Of a stretch of 64,000 nt of DNA, positions 55,311-64,000 are shown piece by piece. The notes beneath the pieces were generated by a model that was not told the DNA's origin, made no database searches, and saw only the letters and a list, made by a program, of their open reading frames with translations. The number at the start of each line of letters is the position of its first letter. Within the stretch, counting starts at the first letter, position 1. The stretch covers positions 1 to 64,000 of the forward strand of contig MU400635.1 of assembly GCA_022578965.1 (NCBI GenBank), read 5' to 3'. Source of the stretch: Xylaria sp. FL1777. Lineage: Eukaryota > Ascomycota > Sordariomycetes > Xylariales > Xylariaceae. Both the position numbers and the translations under genes were made by a program.

Positions 55311-56522
55311 TCACAGTTTCGACGAGGCCTCCTCCCTCTCCTGCTCTTTTGCCCTCGCCTCCCTTTCCTCAGCAAGGACCTCTTCTCGCCCTCTCACCTC
55401 GACATCCCTCGGTCCGCCCTTGCCAAACCTCACCAGCACGACTCTCTCCCAGTCGCCGCCCCGCGCACTCCCCTTCAGCTCAGCACCGGGCTTATCGAGC
55501 GCCAGGATGGCCTTCCGATCACCATGTCGCAGGCCCAGCGTGACGGGACTAATGACCTTGTCGGCCCAGGGGATGCGCGAAGTAGGGTGTCCGACAGCCC
55601 TGGGGTGCGCCGTCGTCGGCACGGTGCGCAAGAACACGCGCAGCTCCTCCCGTTGCGCGTCGTAGTGCTCCGTCGCTTGAGAACCGTCTTCCGCTGAAGC
55701 GCCTACGAGGAATCGCGAGAGCAGGTGCAGCAGGAAGTACTGCGGCGGGAAGAGCACGATGTCGCCGCGGCCCTGCCTCGCGAGCCACTCGGCGACGTCG
55801 TCGAAGTGCGCCGTCGTTATCTCGGCGCCGCCGTCGGGCGTCGGGATCAGCGCCTCGCTCTGCGCCGCTGACAGCACCGGGTCCGCACTCGTCTCCAGCG
55901 GCAGCATGTACACGTACATCTGCGTGGTGAAGCGCTTCGGGGGCCCGTGGGGGGGCGTTATCCAGCGCGTGAACGGGAGCAGTCCATCTGAGATTTGTGC
56001 AGTGCAGTTAGTTTATTTCGCCCGTATTAGACAGATGCCTGGGCGCTCCTTGCTTGGGTAGTAGGTTAGGTTAGGTTAGGTTAGGTTACCTGTGTCGGCG
56101 ACCCCGCCTACGCTTTCAAGCCACTTCCCGAAGCTGATGGTGTTCTCGTAGATGGCCTTTCGCGCCGCGTCGCGCTCCGATGTAGGTAAGTTCAGCAAGG
56201 GCCCGTCTTTGCTGCCCTCCCGCGCCAGCAGGATCCCGCTCTCTTCGAACGTCTCCCGGATCGCCCCCAGCCTGTAAGCTAGGGAGTCCTCGTGGCGTCT
56301 GGCGTCGCCGGGCGGCGGGACGGTTCCGTCGTGGAAGTCTGAGAGGTTGCCCCCGGGAAATACATGTGCGGATGCGAATGATGTCGAAGTCTTGACTCGG
56401 CGAAGGAGCAAGACTTGGTTGGTGGGTGAGAGAAGTATGATGCTTGAGCTAGGGCGGGGCTCAGGAGGCGTCTTCACTTTCGCCGACGGCTCAGAACTTG
56501 ACGCCATCGTTCTTTTCGGCAT
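55311..56522 (-). CDS. Nudix hydrolase, NUDT19-like
   Basis: Two exons on the minus strand, 56522-56090 and 55987-55311, joined over a 102-bp intron; 369 residues (an alternative start is the ATG at 56507). The beginning SSIILLSPTNQVLLLRRVKTSTSFASAHVFPGG leads to a split Nudix box: the first glycine is followed by a loop (about 20 residues) before LGAIRETFEESGILL, as in NUDT19/acyl-CoA diphosphatases. The remainder is an alpha/beta domain with ITPPHGPPKRFTTQMYVYMLPL and a charged C-terminal tail. The peroxisomal C-terminal signal is not obvious (ends SKL: a PTS1 tripeptide is in fact present as the last three residues), so peroxisomal import is likely. Predicted to hydrolyse CoA or acyl-CoA derivatives. 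Confidence 0.85.
56062..56090 (+). repeat. (TTAGG)n microsatellite in Nudix intron
   Basis: About five tandem GGTTA units lie directly at the donor end of the intron of the NUDT19-like gene, so the intron starts GTAACCTAACC on the minus strand. The unit equals the arthropod telomere repeat, not the fungal TTAGGG. Confidence 0.85.
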
Positions 56523-57476
56523 CGTAGATAGACCATAGAAAATAGTTGGTCCGTTTCCTGAACTTATGACGGCGTTTACTTCGGGTCGCCTTTGTAGCTG
56601 TTTGGGACACGTCCACCTCGTGTGACAGTGAACCAAACCCCTTACCAAAACACGGTTCCGGTGTCTCCAATTCTTGGGGTATACTACGTATCGTGTATTA
56701 TAAATCGTTAAATATAAGTTTAAGGCCGAAGAAGTCAGCGACTGCATGCTTCTAGTCAACAATTGAATCGAGAGACCGGGGCCATAGAGTATAGATGAGG
56801 AGTGAGTGAGAACATGCCGAGGTTTAACAAGGTTAGACGGCGGGACCATAGGCGATCCACTCGGCGCTAATCCTCATCAATCTCATGAGCCGGAATTCAC
56901 CTTCTTGACACAGCTTTACTACAAAAGTGAAAAGGAGTGGTGCTCCCGTGATTACGGCCGTAAAGTGTCTCGGCCCCAAATCATCTGAATTAACTAGAGC
57001 GGCTGGTTTGTCGTGCCGGTTCGGAGCAATTGAACCGAGTCGGCGCCAGCCAACCCATGCTCTCGAAGTTGCTTTGGATATTGTGGTATATCTATTGTTT
57101 GATGTTCTCGATGAGCATGGTAGAAGCCGCGGTGCTAACAAAGGACAAGGCAAATATGTAAATGGAAGGAAATTTCATTAATGTTTATTAAGTTATGAGG
57201 GCATAACGCCAGTTGTCCTCCAACCCTAGCGAACCCAAAATGCTGCATCAAGTTTCCGAGATTGACGCTGAAGTATGAATGTCTAGTAAGCATAACAAAA
57301 TCTTCAAGGTGTCCTAAACCTAGCCAAATTGTAACGTGCAAAAATCCTGCCATAACATAAGGGGAGCAAAGCCAAGTACTGGGTCATTTCTGGTGAATCG
57401 ATGAAACAAGAAAGACAAAAACCACGAAGGCGTGGGCTCTTCACAGATCACCGTACCTAGACCTATCAAACATATA
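56523..57476. other. Intergenic spacer
   Basis: Upstream of the NUDT19-like gene and downstream of the photolyase; no gene seen. Confidence 0.4.
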
Positions 57477-59460
57477 TCAAGCCGTATCACGGCCAAGACC
57501 GGCCTTATACGCAACAAGAGCCCGTTCACGGGAATCCTTATGATTGACAATAGGCTTGGGGTATCCAGCCTTGCTCGCCTGCGCCGCAGCGCCCCTGCCG
57601 TAAGGGTCATGAATAGCCTTACCCTTGATATCGGCGAGCTCGGGGACCCATTTACGGATATAAGCACCGTCGGGATCGAATTTCTCGCTTTGCAGTAGCG
57701 GGTTAAAGATTCGGAAGTAGGGCTGCGGATCTACGCCGACCGAGGCGCTGAATCCCCAGCCCCCGTTGTTCGAGGCGAAGTCCCCGTCGATCAGATGCTC
57801 CATGAAAAAACGCTCGCCCATTCGCCAGTCGATCAACAGGTCCTTAGACAGGAAGGAGGCGACGATCATCCGGCAGCGGTTGTGCATGTATCCTATGCTC
57901 TGGATTTGGCGCATGGCTGCGTCTACGATCGGAAAGCCGGTGCGCCCTTCGCACCAAGCAGCGAAGTGCGAAGCGTTGTAGGACCATTCGATGTTTGAAT
58001 ATTCGGGTTTGAAAGGCTTGTTCATGCTGGTGGATAGTGTTAGCAGGGTTATTTCCGTGTGGGTACATGTAGTAGCTGATGGCATACCAGATGTATGGCC
58101 AATTCACCAGAACGTGCTTGTAGAAATCCCTCCAGGCCACTTCACTGATCCACGTCTGGATACCTTGATTCCCAGCATCGAGCTTCTTGGTCGTATTCCG
58201 ATTTCTAGCTGTAAAGATAGCTGTCCTCGCACTGAGTGTCCCCGCCGCAAGGTGTACTGATATCGACGCCGTAGCCGCTTGCGAAGGGAAGTTCCGCCGC
58301 TCGCCGTATTGACCAATCCTCTCTTCGCAGAACTTATCCAGCCTGTCGACGGCTTCGTGCTCGCCCGCAGGCCAGAGGGCATGGAGCCGCTTGGCATCCT
58401 TGTCGGACAATCTCTTGTTCTTTGGTGCGTCGGGCATATCACTGTCAAAAAGCGCAGCCATTTTGTCTCGGGCATCAGGCGGATTTCTTGACGGCGGCTC
58501 AAAGGTATTGAGGACTTCTGGGTTCGCGTGCACATAGGCGACCCACGCTCGATACCAAGGAGTGTATACGGCATACTGCTTTCCACTGCCCGAGTGCAGC
58601 GCCCCCGGCGGTACGACGCAAGTATCGTGGAATACCTCCATAGCCAACCCGCGCTCCGTACACATTTTCACCATTCGTGCTTCTCTTCGAAGTTCGTCAA
58701 CTTCATATTCTATGTTAACGAAGAGGTGGTTTGCGTCCCATTCCTCCATGAATTCGATAATTCGACTGGGTATATCTTTTCGTTTTTCTACGATCTCGAC
58801 GTATAGCGGGATATCTAGGGCATCTAGGTCCCTTTTGATGATATGGAGGGTTCGAATCATAAAGTCTACACGAACAGGTGCTGTTAAATGCGCCTCAAAG
58901 TCCTGCGGGCTCAATATGTATATGCAAATCAAGGGGATTCCAGCTTCCCGAGCTTTCTCGCTAGCTTCCCATAGTGCACGATTATCGGTGATTCGTAAAT
59001 CCATCTTAAACCAATGCACGACAGCACCCTTCGCTTTTACTTGCTGCCGCGCTTCGTTTGTCTCTCCAAGGGCAGCGGTGAGCTGTTCCATCGGACGGGG
59101 GATTACATTGTTGTTGTAGGCTTGAGCTCGTGCATTACTCATTTCGTGCGGGTAGTATTTGCGAAGTACGATGCCATTCTCTTCAGCCTCTTCGAAGGAG
59201 GGATGCGGAGTGCGTAAAGGATCCGATGTGGCATTCTCTAGCTTCGATTTCTTGGTACCAGTGGTGACCGCAGAGTCGCCGTCAACCACAGCTTTCCGCT
59301 TAGAAGAAGTCTTGAAAGGCATGACGCTGTGAGCGTAGACTTGCGACGGCATTAATATGGCGCTTCTACCGTGCCTTGTTGTCCAACGTTGCTGAAACAC
59401 TGATCGATGAGCGCAAGTACGAAGATGCAGCACAACTACACTATGTGGCCGTAGATGCAT
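57477..59460 (-). CDS. PHR1: Deoxyribodipyrimidine photolyase
   Basis: Two exons on the minus strand, 59460-58088 and 58026-57477, intron 61 bp with a CTAAC branch; 640 residues. The first about 57 residues have no acidic residue and many Arg, His and Ser, which suggests a mitochondrial leader (alternative ATGs at 59352 and 59322). The N-terminal alpha/beta domain begins with VVHWFKMDLRITDNRALWEA; the FAD domain has WISEVAWRDFYKHVL, PFKPEYSNIEW, GRTGFPIVDAAMRQ and MHNRCRMIVASFL, and ends with WELADI-type signatures such as DPQPYFRIFNP. These are the class I CPD photolyase features. It repairs pyrimidine dimers using blue light. Light-regulated promoter sites were not identified. Confidence 0.93.
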
Positions 59461-60505
59461 GGGCGAAGGAATACCATGAATCACCTCAGCTCACATCGAT
59501 GAATCTATCTGGTAAGCGCTCCAGAAAGATCGGAATGTGCATTGAGTTTGATGTAGTCTGCATGTTGGCCCCTTTAGCTGTCAAGATCGCTAAAACGCCT
59601 CTTCTCGATGACGCATAAGACATCTAGTTCCGTAGATCGAGCTGCAATGGCAATATTGGCTTTAGTGGCCCCCGCGCTAATAGATCCATAACAAAGGCCG
59701 GCACTTAGCATTTTTATAAGAGTATTAAAAGTTTCCTGACCCGAGACATTTTGCCACTTACTTATATACCTCTCGTGTTTCATTTTGTTGGAGCCGTCAT
59801 TCGAATATCTACCCGTCGTGTCGCTGGTGTTGTTGGTACATGGGGCCCAGTCCCTGTAAATGTACGTATAGTACACTACTGTGCGTAAGTACCTAAGGTA
59901 GTGCTACGGTGACGGATATGTAGCTCTGCGACCTATACGTACTGCGTTTGTCATGATCCATTGATGAGACCATATGTACCTTACCTGCCTGGATACGCTC
60001 CCTTGCATATGGTGTCGCGTATGGATGTTGCAATCATTTTTGGGCCGACGTCCAAAAAAAACAACGCAGAACTGCCCTCGAATAAGGCTCCTCACTGTTC
60101 GCTGGAATCGTTCCGAATGTAACCACCCGATCCTCCCCAGCTTCCTTGGTTGGTCCAGCCCGTCATGATTCATGCTAGTTATGGCGAAGCTTTTATTGTG
60201 GTGGTATTTGAATATGTCCTCAACGTTGCGTTGATGCAAGACGTGCTTCGTCATGGTAGCATAAACATTGAAAGCTACACCATTCAGGAAATACAAGCCT
60301 AAAACCTGTCTCTCAGTGGCCCATTCCTTCACTCCCCAGATGACAGTCACGTGATCATCGCATTGCTGCCTATTCGCTGTAGGAGATACAGGTCGCGCTA
60401 GCCGAAGCTGAAGAGGCAGTGCGAGGTTATATACCTGGGATATTGCTGTTCGTGTCTTCCAAAGAAACTGCCCTGCTATATTCATCTTGTGGTGCAGAGG
60501 ACACC
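59461..60505. other. Intergenic spacer
   Basis: Divergent region between the photolyase and the ceramidase-like gene, with a TACCTAAGGTA palindrome near 59889-59899. No convincing gene; the longest minus frame (59904-60542) has no recognisable domain. Confidence 0.4.
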
Positions 60506-61805
60506 ATGTCGACGCCAGCAGCTTGTGAGGAACCCATTCCACGCTTCACCATCGACCTAGCCAAGGCTCCTCGTGAGCGATATCATGAGGTAGTACACGA
60601 GTTTGGACCGCGTATGCGCTCTCTTACTGGGCTGTTTGATGGCCTGCTATCAATATTCATTGCTTCTACGTGGCTGCGGTCGATCATAATAGGTCTGTCT
60701 AAGGTCTGCCTCCGTCGGGTCCATGATGAAGAGGAGAATGAGGAGATCAAGGGTATCGCTTCCGCGTCAGGCGTGCCGCTATATTTGCTCGTTGCTCTAA
60801 ATAATCTCCTTGACTGCCTACTGGGCTGTACATCTGGGGCTGTGCCTATCTCGCCCGGCAAGGCCTCGCGACGGACTGGTGATGAGACGAGGCTCTTGCA
60901 CTTTAGAGCCTTAGATTGGGGCATGGATGAGCTGCGAGATTTGCTCGTCGTACTGGAATTTGTGGACTCTGCATCGGACAATCCAAGCCGCGTTGTTGCA
61001 CGATCAATCACATATGCTGGATTCGTTGGCTCATTGACAGCAGTTAGGTAGGTATATCAGTGATATATATGCTAAGGAATCAGTCTTTTGTTCAGCCCGA
61101 AGAAGCTCACACTGTCGTAGACCAGGGCTCTCTATATCTCTAAATCAACGGGTCTGCCACGACTGTCCCAGCAGGCAACTCCGCTGGCATCAGCTCATGG
61201 TGCTCCTTGGAAAACGGAAGTCAATTGGTTCGATTGTGCGGTCCTTCATGCTGCGTCATTCCCAGACAATCGATGAAGCGGAAGACGGTGCTGGTGATCG
61301 TAATCTAATTTCACCATTTGTAAAACAAGCAAGAGCTCTTGCTGTTATACCAAGCGCTCCTTGTTACCTGATCCTCTGCGATGGTCGGGAAGCTGCTGTT
61401 ATCATTAAAGATCGCATTACGGGCACTGTCCGATCGACGACTGATTTCATAGCGCAAACAAACCATGATCCCGAATATGACGAAGCGGGCACAGCCCGAA
61501 AACACGAGACAACTCGACAAGACCGACGCCAAGTGATTACATCGTCATTCGGAATTGAGGGCTGGGAAGAGGAATCAGTCGATAGGTTGGAGTGTCTCCA
61601 GAAGAAGTGGGACCGTCTTGAACATAAGTTTCGAGCGAAAAGTTCCTTCCCTCAAGCAACACCTAACATCACGGAGACGACACTACGGAAATGGATTTCT
61701 GACTACCCGACGCTCAACGAATGCACCCACTTCACCTCCATTCTCGATCCAGTGACGGGAAAAATTCGATGGCTCATAAGAGGGCCGCTTGAAGACTCTG
61801 AATAG
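60506..61805 (+). CDS. Acid ceramidase / NAAA-family amidohydrolase
   Basis: Two exons, 60506-61047 and 61121-61805, with a 73-bp intron; 408 residues. Splicing at the third AG candidate restores the conserved YAGFVGSLTAVRPGLSISLN. The catalytic nucleophile is the cysteine in NNLLDCLLGCTSGAV, and the substrate-binding HFRALDWGMDELRDLLV follows, as in N-terminal nucleophile ceramidases. The C-terminal APCYLILCDGREAAVIIKD and TNHD match the family. These enzymes cleave fatty-acid amides (ceramide or N-acylethanolamine). Unlike the animal lysosomal enzyme there is no clear signal peptide here, so location is uncertain. Confidence 0.85.
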
Positions 61806-62404
61806 CAGTGTAAGCTCCTAGTGTATTTCAATTTTGGAGACTTGAAGGGAGCATCTATAGAGAATAGTAGTATCAGCATATTGGTCATGGTGGGGTTTTC
61901 ACATCATGCGATGAACTTGTCTCATAGATGTGGGACAATTAGATGCACGCGGGACTCGGACATTGTAGGATTAGAAATTTTGATGTAAATGTATGACCCG
62001 TATCTGTGCCATGGCGAACAGCTCGGACACCACAGCTTTTTCAAGGCCACAACTCAATCTCCGGCACGGAGACTATCAAGGTAGCCCCAGACTCCTCGCC
62101 CATAGAGTCACTCGGGGGTGGACGCGAGAAGACTTAGCCAGCCGGGAAAGGAAATCTAGCACCACAAAAAAGTACACACGGCTCAAATATCGGGTATTGG
62201 GGGTGATTTTGTTCGCATTGTCATCGTATCCGGAGTCGCATTAGGACGGCCGTATTTCTTTATCGACTAAGCTGCAATTCCACACGTCCTGCCATGTCGA
62301 CCTAACCATGAATTTCCATGAACGCCGTTATCTGAGTAGCCTGCTATTAGAAGTCGAACAGGACACCCAACTCGAAAATTGACGTACCACCAACAAGAAA
62401 TCCT
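61806..62404. other. Convergent intergenic spacer
   Basis: 3' regions of the ceramidase-like gene and RPS21; short frames only. Confidence 0.4.
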
Positions 62405-63006
62405 CTATCGGTTGGGGCTCCAGACGTTCTTCAGGAGACCATCTTTCTGGGTAATTCGGTTGAAAGCATCATCGCTCTCACCCTGTTGAGTAGTTTAGGA
62501 CAAGCAACAAAAAGTGGGTTGGTTCTTGGGTGAATTACCATGGCGCGTACGAATCCACTGAGGGCGTATCTTTAGCTGTCGTTAGTATACAAGCCATTGC
62601 GCAAATTAATTATCCGGGTCCTCATACACGTGGTTCTCGCCGGGGATCTGTCTTCCATTCTCATCGAGCCTGGCAACCTTTATAATTCGATCAGTATCGT
62701 TGAATTTGGGTTGGGCAGTTCAGAGACGAACGCTGATCTGAACGCTGGCGTGGTCGGTGGCCTTGATCACTGTTGTAAAGGGCAGTCAGTCATCGGCTTC
62801 CATTCGTACGGTCAAGATGTAGATCTCCAGAAGATCTTGAAACTGGACACAGAGATTAGAAAAGAGCACAACTTACAACGGCCGGTCGCGCTGCACTTTC
62901 GCTATAAGTTTTATCTGTCAGCATCTCCCCCGAAACATGGACGACACGAGTATTAGCAGCATACTGGCACGTAAAGGTCGACGACTTCTCCGCGGTCGTT
63001 CTCCAT
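62405..63006 (-). CDS. RPS21: 40S ribosomal protein S21 (eS21)
   Basis: Six small exons on the minus strand: 63006-62965, 62901-62877, 62769-62732, 62677-62628, 62569-62539 and 62482-62405; introns 63, 107, 54, 58 and 56 bp. The joined product is exactly 87 residues, the normal length. MENDRGEVVDLYVP starts it, RKCSATGRLIKATDHASVQIS and [29 protein letters not shown] follow, and it ends with QKDGLLKNVWSPNR. The fourth intron has a TACTAAC branch site; the third intron has a weak GTTCGT donor. The protein is part of the 40S small subunit and needed for 18S rRNA maturation. No single long frame reveals it. Confidence 0.92.
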
Positions 63007-63503
63007 TTTGGCGATTGGGGTGAATTTGGCGGTAGGGGAGGTCGGAAATGTGGTTGATGATGGTGTGGTTATCGCGAGGAATTTCTGAATTTTGACCCGG
63101 GTTGGCAGATAGTGGGAAGCATGTGGTGGGGGTTGTACCTTTGTATTCTTGGCTCGGCTAAAGTCACGTGCATGGTCACATGCTTTCGAGCTTGTTTCGC
63201 GTGCGCTATGGGTACGTGTACCTAGTTCATGCCAGCCCCGCATTAGTTCGTGTACCTGTTCGGCTTCGGTGTTGGTTGGCCAGCAGGCGATCCAATCCTC
63301 CACTAGACTTTGTATCAATAATCCTCCAACTGTCAACATCTACTCTTCGGCCTCTCCTAGGTTTCGATCTTCAACACTTTTGATCCAGCCATGAAACTAT
63401 AGAATCCCACACATCTCCGTCCTTTGTTAATTTCAACCTGTTGGTCCACGGTGTCTACCGTTGCGCCTGGGGCGCAGCGTTACCTTTGCACGCTCGTTTG
63501 GCC
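63007..63503. promoter_or_regulatory. Divergent promoter RPS21 / SLX4-like
   Basis: About 500 bp between the two starts. Open frames here are spurious extensions of the RPS21 first exon. Confidence 0.4.
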
Positions 63504-64000
63504 ATGTCGTCTCTAGATGTCTTTATGTCTTCGCCGCCTCGAGCTCGAATTTCCGATCCAACTTCTGTCTCCTCGTCTTCCCCATTTCTTCCTTCTCTCG
63601 ATGAGATATTTCTCAAGAAGAGCCCCAAGAAACCAGGCTTGCGCGCTCGAGATAACGCTGCCCTTACGCCCTCCCGCACCCGAACCACGTCTGCGAGTGC
63701 TACCAATATCCTGCGAGAGGCCCCTGAAATTGACATAGACACCGAGACTGTCACCGACTTGCCGCCCCATAGAACTACAGCAGCCACGAGTCGCAGACGG
63801 GATGTTACAACGCCTGGTATCTTGGCTAATGATGGAGATTCGAACCAGCCAACTGTTGCAATTGGGTCTTTATCTCCAAAGGATAAGCCATGGCAGAAAT
63901 TCAAAACTAAGCCCTTCGCACAACATAGCGATCCATCTTTGCACCCCCAAAGTCCCAAGGTCCCGACTTCAAGAAACCACCCCGGTAAAGGTTCAGAGAC
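63504..64000 (+). CDS. Probable SLX4-like endonuclease subunit, 5' end (partial)
   Basis: An open frame from the ATG at 63504 runs off the right edge (165 codons seen). The N-terminus MSSLDVFMSSPPRARISDPTS, the SLDEIFLKKSPKK segment, the TSASATNILREA block and DKPWQKFKTKP resemble the disordered N-terminal region of fungal SLX4, the scaffold of the SLX1-SLX4 structure-specific endonuclease. The domains that would prove it (CCD, SAP) lie beyond the window, so the name is provisional. The region is rich in Ser and Pro with no folded domain. Confidence 0.5.
   Translation, partial: MSSLDVFMSSPPRARISDPTSVSSSSPFLPSLDEIFLKKSPKKPGLRARDNAALTPSRTRTTSASATNILREAPEIDIDTETVTDLPPHRTTAATSRRRDVTTPGILANDGDSNQPTVAIGSLSPKDKPWQKFKTKPFAQHSDPSLHPQSPKVPTSRNHPGKGSE

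Noticed and set aside
56062..56090. Telomere addition scar
   Set aside because: The unit is TTAGG, not the fungal TTAGGG, and it is only about 28 bp inside an intron, so a plain microsatellite is simpler.
58850..58862. tRNA B-box-like GGTTCGAATC
   Set aside because: It lies inside the photolyase coding exon and no A-box or cloverleaf surrounds it.
59904..60542. 212-residue minus-strand frame in the photolyase/ceramidase spacer
   Set aside because: No family resemblance, and it overlaps the first exon of the ceramidase-like gene.

Overview
The window is nuclear DNA of a filamentous ascomycete (Pezizomycotina, most likely Sordariomycetes). Most genes are split by 44-166 bp introns with GT...AG ends, and several carry a TACTAAC/CTAAC-type branch site. 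The gene content is typically fungal: a Zn2Cys6 regulator, a HET-domain protein, a seven-helix fungal rhodopsin-like protein, a tyrosinase, a cellobiose-dehydrogenase-like GMC enzyme, and fungal ROK1, RPN11, RTC1 and RPS21. No telomere array, bacterial operon, CRISPR array or tRNA was seen.

Left part, 1-33 kb (accessory). Bases 1-2880 are an extremely AT-rich block that stops sharply, consistent with a repeat eroded by repeat-induced point mutation (RIP). It is followed by a loose set of variable genes: an FAD monooxygenase, a secreted amidohydrolase and a Zn2Cys6 regulator (3.1-8.7 kb), which could form a small catabolic module; a threonine aldolase; a HET-domain gene broken by one in-frame stop and carrying a GC-AG intron; an orphan 245-residue protein; a secreted tyrosinase; a putative GPI-anchored wall protein; a mitochondrial D-lactate dehydrogenase; an EthD-domain protein; a rhodopsin-like membrane protein; a Fic-domain protein; and a conserved fungal protein of unknown function. 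Long AT-rich spacers separate them, with diverged repeat copies at 16.1/28.9 kb and 24.6-25.0 kb.

Right part, 34-64 kb (core-like). Genes are denser and mostly housekeeping: GNAT acetyltransferase, ROK1 helicase (rRNA processing), RPN11 (proteasome lid deubiquitinase, divergent from ROK1), an orphan protein, a GMC flavoenzyme, a nucleoside-deaminase-like protein, RTC1/WDR24 (SEA/GATOR2 complex), a DHDPS-family aldolase, an SGNH hydrolase with a membrane anchor and low-complexity stalk, two Nudix hydrolases, a DNA photolyase with a mitochondrial-type leader, an acid-ceramidase-family hydrolase, ribosomal protein eS21 in six tiny exons, and the 5' end of a probable SLX4-like gene at the right edge. 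Several promoters here carry TACCTA/TAGGTA-rich palindromic sequence.

Gene models were spliced by eye from donor/acceptor signals, reading frame and family conservation, so exon ends are predictions. I found no convincing new multi-gene system. The points most worth a second look are the single-stop HET allele, the DEGD motif in ROK1, the Fic protein, the diverged non-coding repeats and the accessory/core boundary.
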